From contig JAIVEN010000012.1 in assembly GCA_026686845.1 (NCBI GenBank), positions 15,502,501 to 15,566,500 of the forward strand: a DNA stretch of 64,000 bases. Direction: 5' to 3'. The DNA comes from Adenanthera pavonina (taxonomy: Eukaryota; Streptophyta; Magnoliopsida; Fabales; Fabaceae). The position numbers were made by a program, and so were the translations under genes. The notes beneath the pieces were generated by a model. That model worked only from the letters and a program-made list of their open reading frames with translations, was not told where the DNA came from and did no database searches. Position 1 is the stretch's first letter. Each line of letters begins with the position of its first letter. This document shows positions 22,443 to 35,529 of the stretch, one piece after another.

Positions 22443-22735
22443 ATGATGACAAAACAACTTACAAACTGGATTAGTACTTGGTTTTGCTTTAACAAGCTCC
22501 CCCTCAACATATGCATTATAATACAAAAGATATCATGTATAGTAGATCAAGTAAAGAGATTCATTAACTCATTCAAAGTTCAACAAGAATAGTTCATTGC
22601 AATCAAGGAATTCTTTCATTTCATCAAATGTCACTTTACAAGAAACAACAATACAAAACATTACAGAATACAGAAACACAATACACAAACAATAGAAACA
22701 GAATACAGCACTACAAAAGGACCCAAGCATAAGTT

Positions 22736-25046
22736 CTAATCACTTTTTCTTTGACTTGGACTTCTTGCTGTAGGATTTTCCAGAGATTTTCCAGAAGGCT
22801 CTGCAGCAGACTTTCCAGTTTGCTCACTCTTCTCCCCCTTTTTGGCATCATCAGGAAGGTGGACAAAATCAGTAGGAGAAGGGATTTGAGACACTGGAAT
22901 AGCTTGAAAGGGCACGGAGACAAATGGTAGATCTGGATTGAGCTTTGGCAAGGACCCAGAAACTTCAAAACTTATGTCCTCATCTTCATCATCAGAAATC
23001 TCAAGAAGTTCAGAAATTTCTTGCCTTGTAACTACCAATTGTGCCCTTCTTTCCTCTGATAAACCATAGTATGTAATAGGTGTTAGTGTAGGAGGATGAA
23101 ACATTTCTTCAAGCCTTCTCCTCTGAGCTTGTAGAAGAGTATCATGTGTAATGGCTTGCAAATCAACATATGGCACAATGCTCCTTTCTTCATTCAGAGC
23201 AGCCTGCATAAATGGTGAAGTGGAGATGGCTGTCACTAATCTTTCTACTTGCTCAGATTCTTGCTGGGATAGGATTGACTCTTGAACATCTGCTGGAATA
23301 TGGTCATGAAAGCTTGAATCCTGAGGGCCTTCTTCCTCCATACCATAATCCAAGGGAGGACCAGGACTTGCTTCATTACTAGAGGCCTGTGGTGTGCTCA
23401 GTGTGCCAACAACCTCAATATCATGTTCATCATCATCAAGTTCAGGAGAGGCTAGCACAAAGGGACTTGGAGGCTCAGGAGTTAGAGACTTAGCAGGCTC
23501 AAAAAATCCTGCCTGAAGTGGAGGGAATAGCACTCTGGATATCTTCATATGCGTCAGCTACTACCTTCATATTCTTTGCCAACTGGTGGATCTGATCTTG
23601 CAGATGAGCAAACTTGGCATTTTCCTCATCCCTGATGCTGAGTATGAGTGTAGACAAACTGTCATACAACTCAGTGATCTTGGTTGGCTTGGCATGAGAG
23701 GAGGGAGTTGATGGAATTGGAGCTTGAGCAGGCTGAGATGGGGATGGAATAAGTTGAGAAGGCTGACATGCAAATCTTGGAGGAGCCTCAGAGGTACCTT
23801 CTTGCTGTAGGGAGGTATCTTCATCAAAGAAGAGATCTTCAGATTTTCCTGCTCTCTTCCCAATCCATCTTCCATCTTTCCTCTCTATCCCCATTCTTTG
23901 TAGCTCTTCTTCTTTGAATATTTCAATGGGTTTCCCTTTCCCCTTCTCAAGGTGCTGGATTCTGGCATACTGCAGGATCTTGGAAATAACTGATGCATAG
24001 GGAAGTGTAGAATCTTTCCTCTGATCCCTTTCCTTGATCATGCGTTGGAGAATTATATGTTCCATGTTGATAAGCTTTCCACACATGACTGCAGCCATTA
24101 CATGTGCCTCTGCCCTTGTGATCAGGTTAAAGCTACCTCCTTTATTGAAGATAATCCTAGACACTATGTAGTGTAGGATTCTCACTTGAGCACTGAGGTC
24201 AATGGGTTTCAACATGCTTATTGGTGGCCTATTCTTCTTTCTTCTGAACAAAGTGTTCAGGATTATGCTCTCTTTGTAGTTTAGGAAAGGTCCACCTTCT
24301 TCATCAGTAGTCTCTGCCTCATCCATATACCCAGAAGCAGTAATGTCAATCTTCAATCCATCTTGCCCTGGAATCTCTAACACCTCGTTAAGGGTTTCAT
24401 CTGTTAGCCAGATGGTCCTTGATCTCAGATTAACCTCCCACTTCCTTTTCTTGCTGTTATATTTCATAGAGGCATACCACGTCTTGACTACCTCATCATC
24501 GTACCTCTCCAATATCTCTAACAAATTCTTGTATCACATCATCCAAAGCCCAACATCAAAGTTGTTAAAGATTAAAAATTCCTCCATATTAACATAGTAA
24601 GGCTTGATTACCTTTTTGCCTACAAACTTGGTCGTGTACTCTTCCTGAATGTGAGCATTGCTCCATAATGGCAATGTGGTTAGCTCATATTCTCCTGACT
24701 CAATACTGGAGGAGGTGGAAGCAACAACAGCAGCAGGAACAGGGACCGAAGGCTCTATTTTCTTTGGTGAAGAAGGCCCAGCTTTCTTTGATTCAGGCTT
24801 TAGAGTTGTTTTCTGCATTTTATAGGGAGTGGCTTTGCTTGATTCACCTTTTCTTTTCACTTTCTTACTTTCCTTTGAAGCATGTTGGGATTTCACAGTT
24901 CTCTTTGGTCGAGACTCTCCCTTTCCAACTTCTGGATTTTTCACTCGAACAATTTCCGTGAATGAATGATTCAGATTGAGGCTGAGAATGTGTTTATAGC
25001 ATGCAAAAAGGAGTTTAAACGGTGGGAAATAAAGATTTATGATCAA
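22736..25046 (-). pseudogene. Third (env-like) reading frame of the Sirevirus, broken
   Basis: This lies between pol and the polypurine tract, where Sireviruses carry an env-like gene. Three open pieces follow each other: 25046-24534 (Lys/Ser-rich), then a TGA, then the same frame 24524-23499 (a conserved globular part, then Pro/Ser-rich), then a frame change at a run of six T near 23508 into 23548-22736 (acidic, Ser/Pro-rich). Together the span would allow about 770 codons. The middle piece resembles the 'putative plant transposon protein' domain found in plant retroelements. I see no clear signal peptide or transmembrane segment in the main pieces; only the first about 15 residues are hydrophobic. 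Any envelope function is by position only. No intact protein can be made as the sequence stands. Confidence 0.65.
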
Positions 25047-25129
25047 AATTGAAGAGTATTAAAGAGAGAATTTGAACAGACTCAGAGAAGAGATGAATAT
25101 GGTTGTGTCTGTTTAGAGGAAAACTGTCG

Positions 25130-25745
25130 ATTTTAACGTAAATAACCGCCTGACAAATAAATTTTGAGAGGTCAAAATTCGAACTTCGAGCAGTTAAAAG
25201 TTAAACCATTCAGCAAAGCTTACCGACAGATGAATTTTCTTCTGAAAGTTCATCTGACAGAGGCTTGGTCCAAGCAGCACAAGATGAACAGACGAACATT
25301 GTTTCAACAAAGTTTGAATTTTGAAGAACAGGCATCAAGCAATAATCAATACAACAAACAACAGACAAATTATGCTTATGGAAATTCGTCTTTCAGAGAT
25401 TCAACATTGTGAGCATGTTTCAACAGACGAATTTTGAATAAAAAATTCGAATTTCAACACTTTATAAAGGTTTTCCAACATGCGTATGTTAAGAAATAGA
25501 AATTTGTATAATCATCATGTTGGACAAAGATAACATTGAAACTTTTATTTTTGAAAATTCGAATTTTCATATACCAACAAACGAATTTCGAAGGACCATC
25601 GAGAACAGTTACAATGTAAACCAAGCTGAAGTTCGTCTGATGGGCATTAAAATTCGAATGTCAAATATGCTGACTTGTTCTGAAACACAATTTATCAATG
25701 AAATTCGTCTATTGCACATCTAAAATGTGAATTTTAACTTTATAA
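25130..25745. repeat. Spacer between pol and env-like frame carrying LTR-type motifs
   Basis: The spacer holds repeated AAAATTCGAATTTTCA, GAATTTCGAAGG, GTTCATCTGACAG and GTTCGTCTGATGG motifs, the same two motif types that crowd the LTR half at 21450-22200 and 31610-32350. It has no coding sequence. Confidence 0.7.
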
Positions 25746-25951
25746 ACTTACAGAATGGATTCAAAAACTCTGATTTCTAGCTTTCTTTCTCACTTTTTGA
25801 CTTGTTCCATTCTTGAGTGCTCCATTTTTCAGATTTACTGTCATTAAACCTTATGAGGAGCACCTGCAACTTAATTAAACTCACTCTGATGCTAAAGTTA
25901 GAATTAAATTAATGTTAGAAATTCTAAAAAAAGATTTGCATAAGGATTTAC

Positions 25952-28900
25952 TCACAATTCATTGGGATTTACTATACCCAATTCCCTCCTAATTTTACAA
26001 TGTCTATCTTCTGACAGAGGCTTTGTCAAGATGTCAGCAACTTGATCTTCTGTTGGGATGTATTCTAATCTGATTTCTCCTTTCAGAACATGATCCCTTA
26101 TGAAGTGGTGCCTAACTTCAATATGTTTCGTCCTTGAATGCATGATAGGATTCTTTGTGATATTAATGGCACTTTGGTTGTCACACATTATTGGTATTTC
26201 CTTCATCTCAATCTCAAGATCTTCAAGCTGCTGTTTCATCCAGATGACTTAGGCACAATAGCTTCCAACTGCAACATATTCAGTTTCTGCCGTGGATAAG
26301 GCCACACTGTTTTGCTTCTTGCTAAACCATGAAATCAAGGATCCTCCTCCAAGAAACTGATATGTTCCACTTGTGCTTTTTCTGTCAGTTTTGGATCCTA
26401 CAAAGTCAGCATCAGTGTATCCTTTCAGATCTTCTCCATTGTCCTTTGGATACCAAAGACCCATCTGTGATATTCCAATAAGATATCTAAAGATATGCTT
26501 TACAGCAATTGCATGGGTTTCTTTGGGACATGATTGGAATCTTGCACACATACAGACACTAAACATGATGTCAAGTCTGTTGGCAGTTAGGTAATGCAGA
26601 GATCCAATCATTCTTCTATACTGGGTTATGTCAAACATTTTTCCCCCTTCATCCATATCCAGTTTGGTTGCAGTAGCCATAGGTGTTCCCGTTGGCTTGG
26701 CATTCTCCATCCCAAACTTTTTCAGCAATTCTTTCAGATACTTGGATTGATTGAGAAAGACACCATTATCACATTGTTTAATTTGCAATCCAAGAAAGAA
26801 GTTGAGCTCACCCATCATGGATCTTTCAAATTCTCCCTACATTAGCTTAGAAAAATTCTTACAAAGAGAGTCATTAGTAGCACCGAATATAATATCATCA
26901 ACATAGATTTGAACAATAAGTAAATCTTTATTTTCTTTCTTAGTGAATAAAGTTGTATCTACTTTTCCTCTGTTGAACCCTTTTCAATTAGGAAATTACT
27001 TAACCTTTCATACCAGCTCTAGGGGCTTGCTTTAAATTGTAAAGGGCTTTCTTCAATTTATTAACATGGTTTGGTTTTGTAGAGTCCTCAAAGCCTAGAG
27101 GTTGGTCTACATAAACTTCTTTCATGATATATCCATTAAGAAAAGCACTCTTCACATCCATTTGATATAACATAATATTTTTCATGCATGCATATGCTAA
27201 CAGAATTCTAATTGCTTCTAATCTAGCCACTAGAGCAAAGGTTTCTTCAAAATCAATTCATTCTTCTTGATTATATCCTTTGGCAACCAGTCTAGCTTTA
27301 TTTCTGATTATTAATCCAGATTCATCAAGTTTATTTCTACAAACTCATTTAGTGCCAATGATAGGATGATTTTTGGGTCTAGGCAATAAATCCTAAACAT
27401 GATTTCTTTCAATTTGATTCAATTCATCTTGCATATCTAAAATCCAGTATTCATCAGTTAAGGCTTCTTCAGTACATTTAGGTTCAATTTGAGAAATAAA
27501 AGCACAGTTTATCATTTGATCCCTTAACTATTTTCTGGTTTTAACTTTCTCTTGAACATCCCCTATCACTTGATCAACAGGATGATTCTTTTGATATCTC
27601 CAAGCTCTAGGAAGTTCTTGAGACATTTCTTCATTATATTCATCCTCAAAGTCTTTCTCCTGAATATCTTCCTCTATGTTAATAGATTCAAATATTTTTT
27701 GAGGTTCAATTTTACCTTCATCAGAAAGATCTAAATTTTTAAAGTTTGAAATAAGATCATCCTCATCAGTGATATGTTTGGAACAATTTCATTTTCAATA
27801 AATACTATATGTACCGATTCTTCTACTAATTTAGACTTCTTATTAAAAACTCTATATGCCTTACTTCTACTAGAATAGCCCAGAAATATACCTTCATCAG
27901 ATTTGGCATCAAACTTTCCCAAATTCTCCTTTCCATTGTTGTGGATAAAGCACTTACAGCCAAATACATGTAGATGTGGGAGGTGTGGCTTCCTTCCTTT
28001 GTATAGCTCATAAGGAGTCTTCCCAAGAATTGGTCGAATGTAGGCTCTATTTATGATGTAACTTACTGTGTTTACTGCATCAGCCTAGAATACTTGAGAG
28101 AGTTCCTTTTCATTTAGGATTGCTCTTGCCATCTCTCCAATTGTTCTGTTCTTCCTCTCCACCACTTCATTTTGTTAAGGAGTTCTTGGGGCTGAGAAGT
28201 TGTAATCAATTCCATGGTCATCACAATACTCCAGGAAGTATAAATTCTTAAACTCTCCTCCATGATCTGACCTGGTAGACACAATAGAAATACCCTTCTC
28301 ATTTTGCACTTTCTTGGCTAAGGTTACAAATGCATCAAACGTATCACACTTAAAAGAAAGAAATAATGTCCAGGTAAATCTAGAGTAATCATCCACAATT
28401 ACAAGCACATACAAATTTCTACCAACGCTTTTTACCCTAGATGGACCAATCAGATCCATATGCAATAGTTCTAGTGGTCTAGTTGTGGTGACTACGTTTT
28501 TAGATTTAAAAGAAGATTTAGTTTGTTTTCCTCTTAGGCATGCATCACATTCTTTATCTTTTTCAAAAGTGACTTTTGGTAGGCTAGTGACTAACTCATT
28601 TTTAACCAGTTTTGATAGTTGATTCATGTTAACATGAGCTAATCATCTATGCCACAACCAACCATCATTATCCTGGCTAATCAAACAAACAGAATCTAAG
28701 GGAGGAAGTTCATCAAGATTAATAGTATAGCAATTACCATCCCTTTGAGCTTTGAGGATTATTTTGTGATCACTTTCTTTGATGACCAGGCAGAACTTTG
28801 AGTCAAACAGTACCCAGTTTCCTTTGTCACATGTCTGACTCACACTTAGCAGATTGTGGTTTAGGTCAATTACAAACAGCACCTCTTTAATAGATGTTTC

Positions 28901-30891
28901 AGGATTCTTCCCCACAATGCCAATGCCAACTATTTTGCCATATTGATCACCTCCAAAGGTCACCTTTCCTCCTTTCTTATCTCTAAGAATGATGAACTTC
29001 TCCTTATCACCTATCATGTGACTTGAGCAGGCACTGTCCATATACCATTTATTGCTCTTTCTAGCTTTAAGACAAACCTGCAAAACAAAGTTCATATTTT
29101 CTTTTTAGGTACCCAAATTTGCTTGGGTCCTTTTCTGTCAGTAGTCTTTTCCCTAGATATAGATGTACCTTTGGGAACCCATTTAACCTTCCTGTCAAGT
29201 CCATTTTTCTTTAAAGCACATGAACTGGAAATATGTCCCTTCTTGTTACAGAAGTGACAGGTGGTGAAGGGACTGTTGGATTGAGATGCAGGAAGAAAAC
29301 AATGCAGATAATATTTTTGTTTTGCACGCCTTAGTTGATCATAAGATTCAATGTGACGTGAAGTATGATCTTTCTTTCTATTGGTACTAGCATGCACAAA
29401 ATATCTCTTATATACATTCTAATTCTTTTCTCTAATCTTTTCTTTGACTGCACAAGGATCATAGCCAAGTCCAGCTTTTCCCTGTGATATTCTTTGGCTT
29501 CCCATTAAAGCAAACAACATATCTTTACCTTTAGTAAGCCTAGACATGCTTTTCATTAGATAGTCATTGGTTTACTTTAATTCAATGCATGATTTACAGC
29601 AAGCAGATTCAGAAGTATGTAGAGAAGTAATTTCAGAGATGTTGCATTGAGATTCTAGTTTGTTAATCTTTTTCTTAGCTTGCTTCAATTCTTTGGCAGT
29701 CTTAACAAACTCATCATGCAACTCATGAAATGCATTCAGTAATTCAGAATAGGAAGGTTCAAATTCATATACCTCATCTTCTTGATCACTGTTGCATTGG
29801 ATTTCAGCTTCTTTAGAGGCAAGTGCCATCAGACAGATATTGGCAATTTCATCTTCATCATCTTCTTTCTCATCTGAGTTGTTACCCCATATTGATGAGA
29901 TGTACGCTCTTTTCCTCTTGCCTTTATCTGCAGCTTTCTTTTCTTTCTCTTGCTTCTTGAGGAATTGTGGACAATCCCATTTGATATGTCCCTACTTTTT
30001 GCACTCGTAGCAAGTAACAGGTTCTTTTACTTCTCTCTTGCTATCTCCAGCTACTCCTTTCTTGAAGATTTTCTTGTTTCTCTTCTTACTATAGAATCTT
30101 CCAAATTTTCTGACCATCATAGCCAGAGTTTCTTCATCTAGCTCATCTCCATCATCAGATTCTTCTTCTTTCTCCTCAGCAGCTTTCAAAGCAAGACCTT
30201 TCTTCTTTCTGTCTTGTCATGCCTCCTTGAAAGCCTTCATTTTTCCTTCATACTCCTCGAGGCTACCAAAAAGAGCTGTGACAGAGGCCATTGATTCTCC
30301 TCTGGCTTCCTCTATTGCTGTTACTTTAGGTTGTCATTCTAGAGGGAGAGCCCTAAGAATCTTTCTGACCTTTTCTGTCTGAGTGTACTCATTTCCCAAA
30401 CTTTTCAGTTGATTCACAATGAGGGTGAATCTCTTATGTAGCTCTTTTACATATTCTCCTTCTGTTATTCTGAAGCTTTCATATTCACCTATGCAGGTGT
30501 TCAATTTGCTTTCTCTAACTCTAGTTATTCCTTCATGAGCAATTTGCAAGGTGTCCCATATTTTCTTAGCAGTGGAGCACTGTGAGACCCTGTAGAATTC
30601 GTCTTGATTCAATGCACTGACCAAGTAGTGTTTTTCCTTGAAGTTCAGTAAGACTCTTCTTCTATCTTCATCATTCCATTTAGCTTCTAGCTTCTCTCTA
30701 TACCTCCCATCATCCTGCAATGCCATTGGGACAAAATCTCCCTTCTGGATGACGGACCAGATGTCCAGATCAATTGACTGAAGATAGATTTACATCCTCA
30801 TCCTCCAATATCCATAGTGTTCTCTACTGAAGCTAGGTGGTCTATTTGTGTTATTTCCCTCTGGTAGTATGCTTTCTCCAAAGCCAGCCAT
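25952..30891 (-). pseudogene. Sirevirus gag-pol, decayed
   Basis: gag starts at the minus ATG at 30891 (MAGFGESILPEGN). A Copia gag (UBN2-type) domain lies at about 30720-30330. There is a first zinc knuckle CYECKK-stop-GHIKWDC near 30000, a coiled-coil segment at 29829-29572, and a second knuckle CHFCNKKGHISSSC near 29250. The protease has the DSACSSHM active-site motif (about 29040). Integrase shows HMDLIGPS, DDYSRF and SDHGGEF. Reverse transcriptase shows QMDVKSAFLNG and IYVDDIIFG (near 26900). RNase H shows TDADFVGSKTDRKSTSG and ends with a conserved DILTKPL block, with the last codon near 25952. In-frame stops occur in gag (before IYLQSID, in the knuckle, after RALPLE) and in pol, so the polyprotein is dead. 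Confidence 0.9.
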
Positions 30892-30928
30892 TGTATTTCC
30901 CGGACTATTAAATCTTTTGATAGGGAAT

Positions 30929-30944
30929 CCGGGCTCTGATACCA
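30929..30944 (-). promoter_or_regulatory. Primer-binding site, initiator methionine tRNA
   Basis: Minus strand TGGTATCAGAGCCCGG, two bases inside the 5' LTR edge, is complementary to the 3' end of plant initiator tRNA-Met, the usual Copia primer. Confidence 0.92.
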
Positions 30945-30946
30945 CT

Positions 30947-32568
30947 TGTTAGATAAGCTGGCTTCCCAAGAGGGGGGTGAATTGGAAAGATTAAAAATTT
31001 TTCTGCAAAACGTCAAGAAAGTGAAAAAAGCAAAGGGTGATAGTAAAATAGAGTATAAATGAATAAACAGTAAAAATAGTAGTAGGGAAGAGAAGACTCA
31101 GATATTTATCCTAGTTCAGTCTCTTAACTTGACCTATGTCCAGTCCCCAAGTCACCACTTGAGATTTTTCACTATCCTGCAAGAATTCAATGGGCTTCTT
31201 GCAAATGCCACAGTACAGCATTGATACTCTGTTTCTAAAGCTCACACTTTCTCTCTTTGTACTCTCACTAAGTGCTTCCCCAATCCCTTGTAATATCCCC
31301 TCACAAGAAAATCTTTCTTCTAGATGAAGATAAAATTGTTTACAATGAATAAATTCTCTTAATCAGAGTGTATATGAAAGTTAGAGAACAAAGAATGAAG
31401 TATGTCAGAGTAAGAGACTTTGAGTTGATGATTTTGCAGAGTTTCAGTATATACAAAGTAATTTTCATTACCCACATCTTCAAATGAAGTTCTATTTATA
31501 GATTTCTGCCCCAACTATACGTTAGAGACAAGATTTAGCTGGTAGAGATGTTACCCAACGGTTACTCTGAGAAACTATCCGTTTACCAACCACATTTAAT
31601 GCTTCTGACACTCAAAGTTCGAATTTCAGTTAGTCAACAGATGAATTTCACAGAAACCGAAAGCTACAGCCTTTAACGTTGACTTCCCAAAGTTCGTTTG
31701 TCATGAAGCAAAATTCAAATTTTCATCTTTAGAAAATGATTCTATGTTGGAACATATGAATTTTCATGTTGAAAGTCTTTCTGTTAAGTGTGACCAGTAA
31801 TTTTGTTTTGCTACAGTGCCTTCGAAATTCGAATTTTAGAACCCAAAATTCATCTGTCAGTAGCTGGTTTAATAAGGCAAAGTTCGTCTGACAGAGAGAC
31901 CTCTTTTCAGACTTATTTCAAAGTTCGAATTTATGAATACTGTCATTCGTATGTCAACATATCATTATAACAAACTCCCAAGCTTTGTTTCTGAAATTCA
32001 AATTTTCATGTTCAAAGTTCGTCTGTCAGTGAGCAATTTTGAAGCTCTATCTAAACTTGGTTTCAGATGAACTTTGACATATTCTCAAACAAATTTTTTA
32101 ATTTTCATAAGTTGCATTTTATCTGAAATTCGAATTTTCAAAAGTCAAAGTTCATCTGTCAGAAAAAACTCTTTTCAGACACGTATCAAAATTTAAATTT
32201 CTCAAGTCAAAATTCGTCTGTCAGAGAAGCTTTTTTTCAGATTTGTTCTATTTTCAACTTGAAATTCGAATTTCCAAAGCTAAAGTTCGAATTTTCAAAA
32301 CAGCATATCAGTATAAACCTTTCAAACTTCGTCTGTTGGTGGGTGTTTTTCAATTATCCCATGAATTAACATAGAATCAAGGTTTTAAAACATCTTTTCA
32401 CCAAATCAATGTCTTTTACTTAAATTAAAACATTACTAAACATTCTACATCTATTCTTGTACTGATTTTTCTAGAATTCCTTCACTTGAAACCTTTTGTG
32501 CACCTTTGATATCTTTATTCCAAGCTCTTGAAGGTTGATTTGGAATCATCAAAACACGTGATTCAACA
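30947..32568 (-). repeat. 5' LTR of the Sirevirus
   Basis: 1622 bp, colinear with the other LTR apart from small indels (19 bp net) and scattered, mostly transition, changes. As the 5' LTR it would hold the promoter. Confidence 0.92.
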
Positions 32569-32649
32569 CTTATGATAAAAGTGTATAAATAAAATACAAT
32601 TATTATTTTAATATATTATTTATTAATTTTTAAAATGAAAGGAGCAAAA

Positions 32650-33187
32650 ATTCAAAAAATTAACTTTGGCGACGACATTAAAAAGTCGCCACTGAAAGTC
32701 TTACTTTCAGCAGCAACATCAAGAAAGTTGCCGCCGAAAGTAAGACTTTTGGTGGCGACTAAAAGCAATCGTTGCTGAAAGTATGACTTTTAGCAGCGCC
32801 AAGGAAAAACCGTCGCTGAAAGTCCGTCTTTTAGTGGCGACAATGAAAGTCATCGCTAAAGGCTATTTTCAGCGACGACTTTTTATGCCATCGCCGAAAA
32901 ATGGACTTTCAGCGACGACTTTTTCAGTCACCGCCAAAAAGTATACTTTCAGCGATGATTTTTTTCAGTCGCCGCCAAAAGATGAACTCTCAACGATGAC
33001 TTTTTCAATCACTGTCGAAAGTATACTTTCAGCAATGACATTTTCCAGTCGCCGCTGAAAGACTGACTTTCAACAATAACTTTTTTAGTTGCCGCTGAAA
33101 GTACACTTTCAGCGGTGACTACTTTCAGCGGCAACTTTTTTTTGTTGCCACCGAAAGTTGTCACTAAAAATCTATTTTTTTGTAGTG
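32650..33187. repeat. Right subterminal array of the 19-kb CACTA
   Basis: About fifteen units of the ACTTTCAGCGGCGACTTTTT type and its complement run up to the TAGTG terminus. The open reading frame through it (32783-33058) is only a translation of this repeat. Confidence 0.85.
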
Positions 33188-35500
33188 ATCCTTCTTGTAG
33201 CTCTCACTCCTATATTCACACAGGTCTCTAATATAAACATGACTTTGGCAAATGGTACTTCCTCCATTGATCCAGCTGGAAGATTAAAGTCTAGTGTGTT
33301 GTCTATTTGCTATCCTCTCAATTGCCACATATTCCTCTGTTGGCTACCTTAGCAAGTTTAACCGGGTTTATGCCACATGGAAGTCCTCGCTGCAATATAT
33401 GGGGAAAAAAAAGAGACTAACATGTTACACAACCAAAACTTTAGGGAGTTCATTAACAAAAATTAAAGTCCAAGGACTAGTTTCAAAATCACCTAAAATT
33501 GTTGAAACTAAAAGCATTTTTTCCTTTATTTTTTGAAAGGAATGAATAGTTTTACCGTTTTTATTTTTATTGAACTAGTATCTGATTAAATTAATTTGCT
33601 CCATCCCCTTATGTGGTAAAATACTATTTGGTGTGTGGTAGAGCTTTGCAATTTTACATGATCCTACTCGACTTAAATTAGATTAGTCTAGATTTGATAA
33701 ATCTTTCAATTAAAATGAGGTAGATCTATAATAAATAAAAAGAAAATTTGCTCAAACTTTTTTAACTTCTGTATATCATTTTTAAAACATTGATTAAATA
33801 TTTAACGACAAGCGAACAATTATATATCATTCAACTGTAAGAAAATGAATAAATAGCTAATATATTCACCTTTCAGTTTGTCACATGATGCAACTTAGCC
33901 CATAAATTTTGCACTCTTTAAGCCATGCAAATATCGATCCACATAAAGGTCAAAATTCAACAACAACAATAATAAATAAAAAGTTGAGATAACAAAACGA
34001 GAGGCAATTAATTTTTTTAATAAGATAAATTTAGATACAACTCAATATAATTTTTTTAATTAAAACATGGTAAGCATATATATAAAATTTTTAGTTGTAT
34101 AATGACAAATGGACAATTTTACAGAAAAATCATATAATTATTTGAAAAATTATGCTCTTATAGAATTTATTTTTGAAGAGTGTCTATTTTTTCTTTTCCA
34201 ATGAACAACTTTAACTGGGCTTTAAGGAATTGTACATAAGTTCTTTTAAAAATAAAATTGCACTTAAATGTTAAGTAGTGTTATTTCCAGCTAGAAGGAG
34301 CCACGTAATTGCGTAGTCTAAGCAAGCCACATTATTTATGCTCGTGAACAGTATGGCTACTTAAATTTTTTTATTTTCTATTGATAGCTTGTCAAGTAGA
34401 TTTTGAATACTGAATGTAAGGCATACCGTAGGGGGATGATATATGTCTCCAACTTTCCCTCTCTTTTTGAGTACGGGACAAGCTGGAGATGTACATCCTC
34501 TCCCGGAATATATTATATTATATTTATTATATTTATATTTAATATAAATATATATATTTATATATGTAATATCGCTCATTCACTCCCTTCGGTCGGTAAC
34601 ATATGAGGTTTGCATTCGATCTTCAATCGTTGTACGTAGCTCGTGCAAGGTTACCTGAGTTAGGTGAATTTTTTTAATAAAATTTTTTTATTTAGAAGAA
34701 TTATTGTCAGTTGCCCAACAAATCTTGAAAAAAATAATAACATAAGATAAAAGGCACAAATAAATTGATATGCATTTCTACTCTCAAAATACATAGACTT
34801 TGATTTCTTCTAAGGGCACCTAGGTCATGTCCACTACATAAAAAATAATATAAATTTATTTCCCATCTATGTTTTTCTTTCTTAGGATAAATAATGACAT
34901 GTAATTAACACGAATAATTGAAATACATTTTAAGGCCATATCAATATAACACAATAAGTTTGGGATAATCGTTGTCCTGAATGGGTGGCATAGGGTGTTT
35001 AGCATTTTTCCACATATAATCGACTCTCTAATCCAACCTTATTTATTATAGGCCGCCTTTTCCTATAGTTTCAAAGGTTTTCTAGAATTTTCCCTTAAAA
35101 TTTTTTAGTGCTTAATCCATTTAAAAAAAAAAAGAGTGTGACAGGAAGTGTAAACGTGGGAATAAGTGGTGGTGAGATTCTGAGAGGACAAATATAATTG
35201 TCTAAGAGTAATTTAGTATTTCAAAATTTAGATTCTGAATTTTGGTCCTTCTAAATAATTGAGATTAAGATTTTCAAGATCCTTCAAAATAAATATGATG
35301 CCTTCTTGGTCATTCAATATAATTTCCCCTTAAGTCAATGCATTTAAAATCAAATGTAAAATAAAGAGTGGAGAAATTAAAAGTTTCAATTTGATTTTGA
35401 CATAATGTAATATGTTAAATTCCTATAAAAGAAGGAAACTGTTAAATGATTTTTTCAAAAAAGGTAACAACTAATATAGTAATTATAAGGATCATCATTT
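33188..35500. other. AT-rich intergenic region, no gene recognised
   Basis: Scattered A/T runs and an imperfect AT palindrome (34505-34568). A short stretch after it (34570-34640, GGTTTGCATTCGATC) looks tRNA- or SINE-like only faintly. Confidence 0.5.
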
Positions 35501-35529
35501 GCATTTTAAATAATAATACATATAATTGT

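Larger units (their letters stand above)
20787..32568 (-). mobile_element. Ty1/Copia retrotransposon, Sirevirus (SIRE/Maximus) type, 11782 bp
   Basis: Two LTRs (20787-22427 and 30947-32568) are flanked by an exact 5-bp duplication, CTTAT (20782-20786 and 32569-32573). On the minus strand the order is 5' LTR, methionine-tRNA primer site, gag, protease, integrase, reverse transcriptase, RNase H, a third reading frame, polypurine tract, 3' LTR. Copia gene order, large size, long LTRs, a long gag with extra zinc-knuckle and coiled-coil parts and an extra frame after pol are Sirevirus traits. Stops in every gene make it non-autonomous. In the first 245 bp of the two LTRs I count 13 differences, all transitions, so the insertion is old enough to have diverged by about 5%, with a bias expected of methylated DNA. 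Confidence 0.9.
19029..33187. mobile_element. CACTA element, about 2.4 kb of own sequence, split by a Sirevirus
   Basis: The left terminus is CACTACAAAAAATTTGACTT. The right terminus read in reverse is CACTACAAAAAAATAGATTT. The flanking 3-bp duplication ATC is exact (19026-19028 and 33188-33190). Subterminal arrays at both ends share the motif GGCGACTTTCAG/AGCGGCGAC in both orientations. Without the Copia element (20787-32568) and its 5-bp duplication it would be about 2.37 kb. No transposase is present, so it is non-autonomous. Confidence 0.9.

Noticed and set aside
32783..33058. Open reading frame of 91 codons
   Set aside because: It is a translation of the CACTA subterminal repeat array, with repeating peptide units and no protein match.
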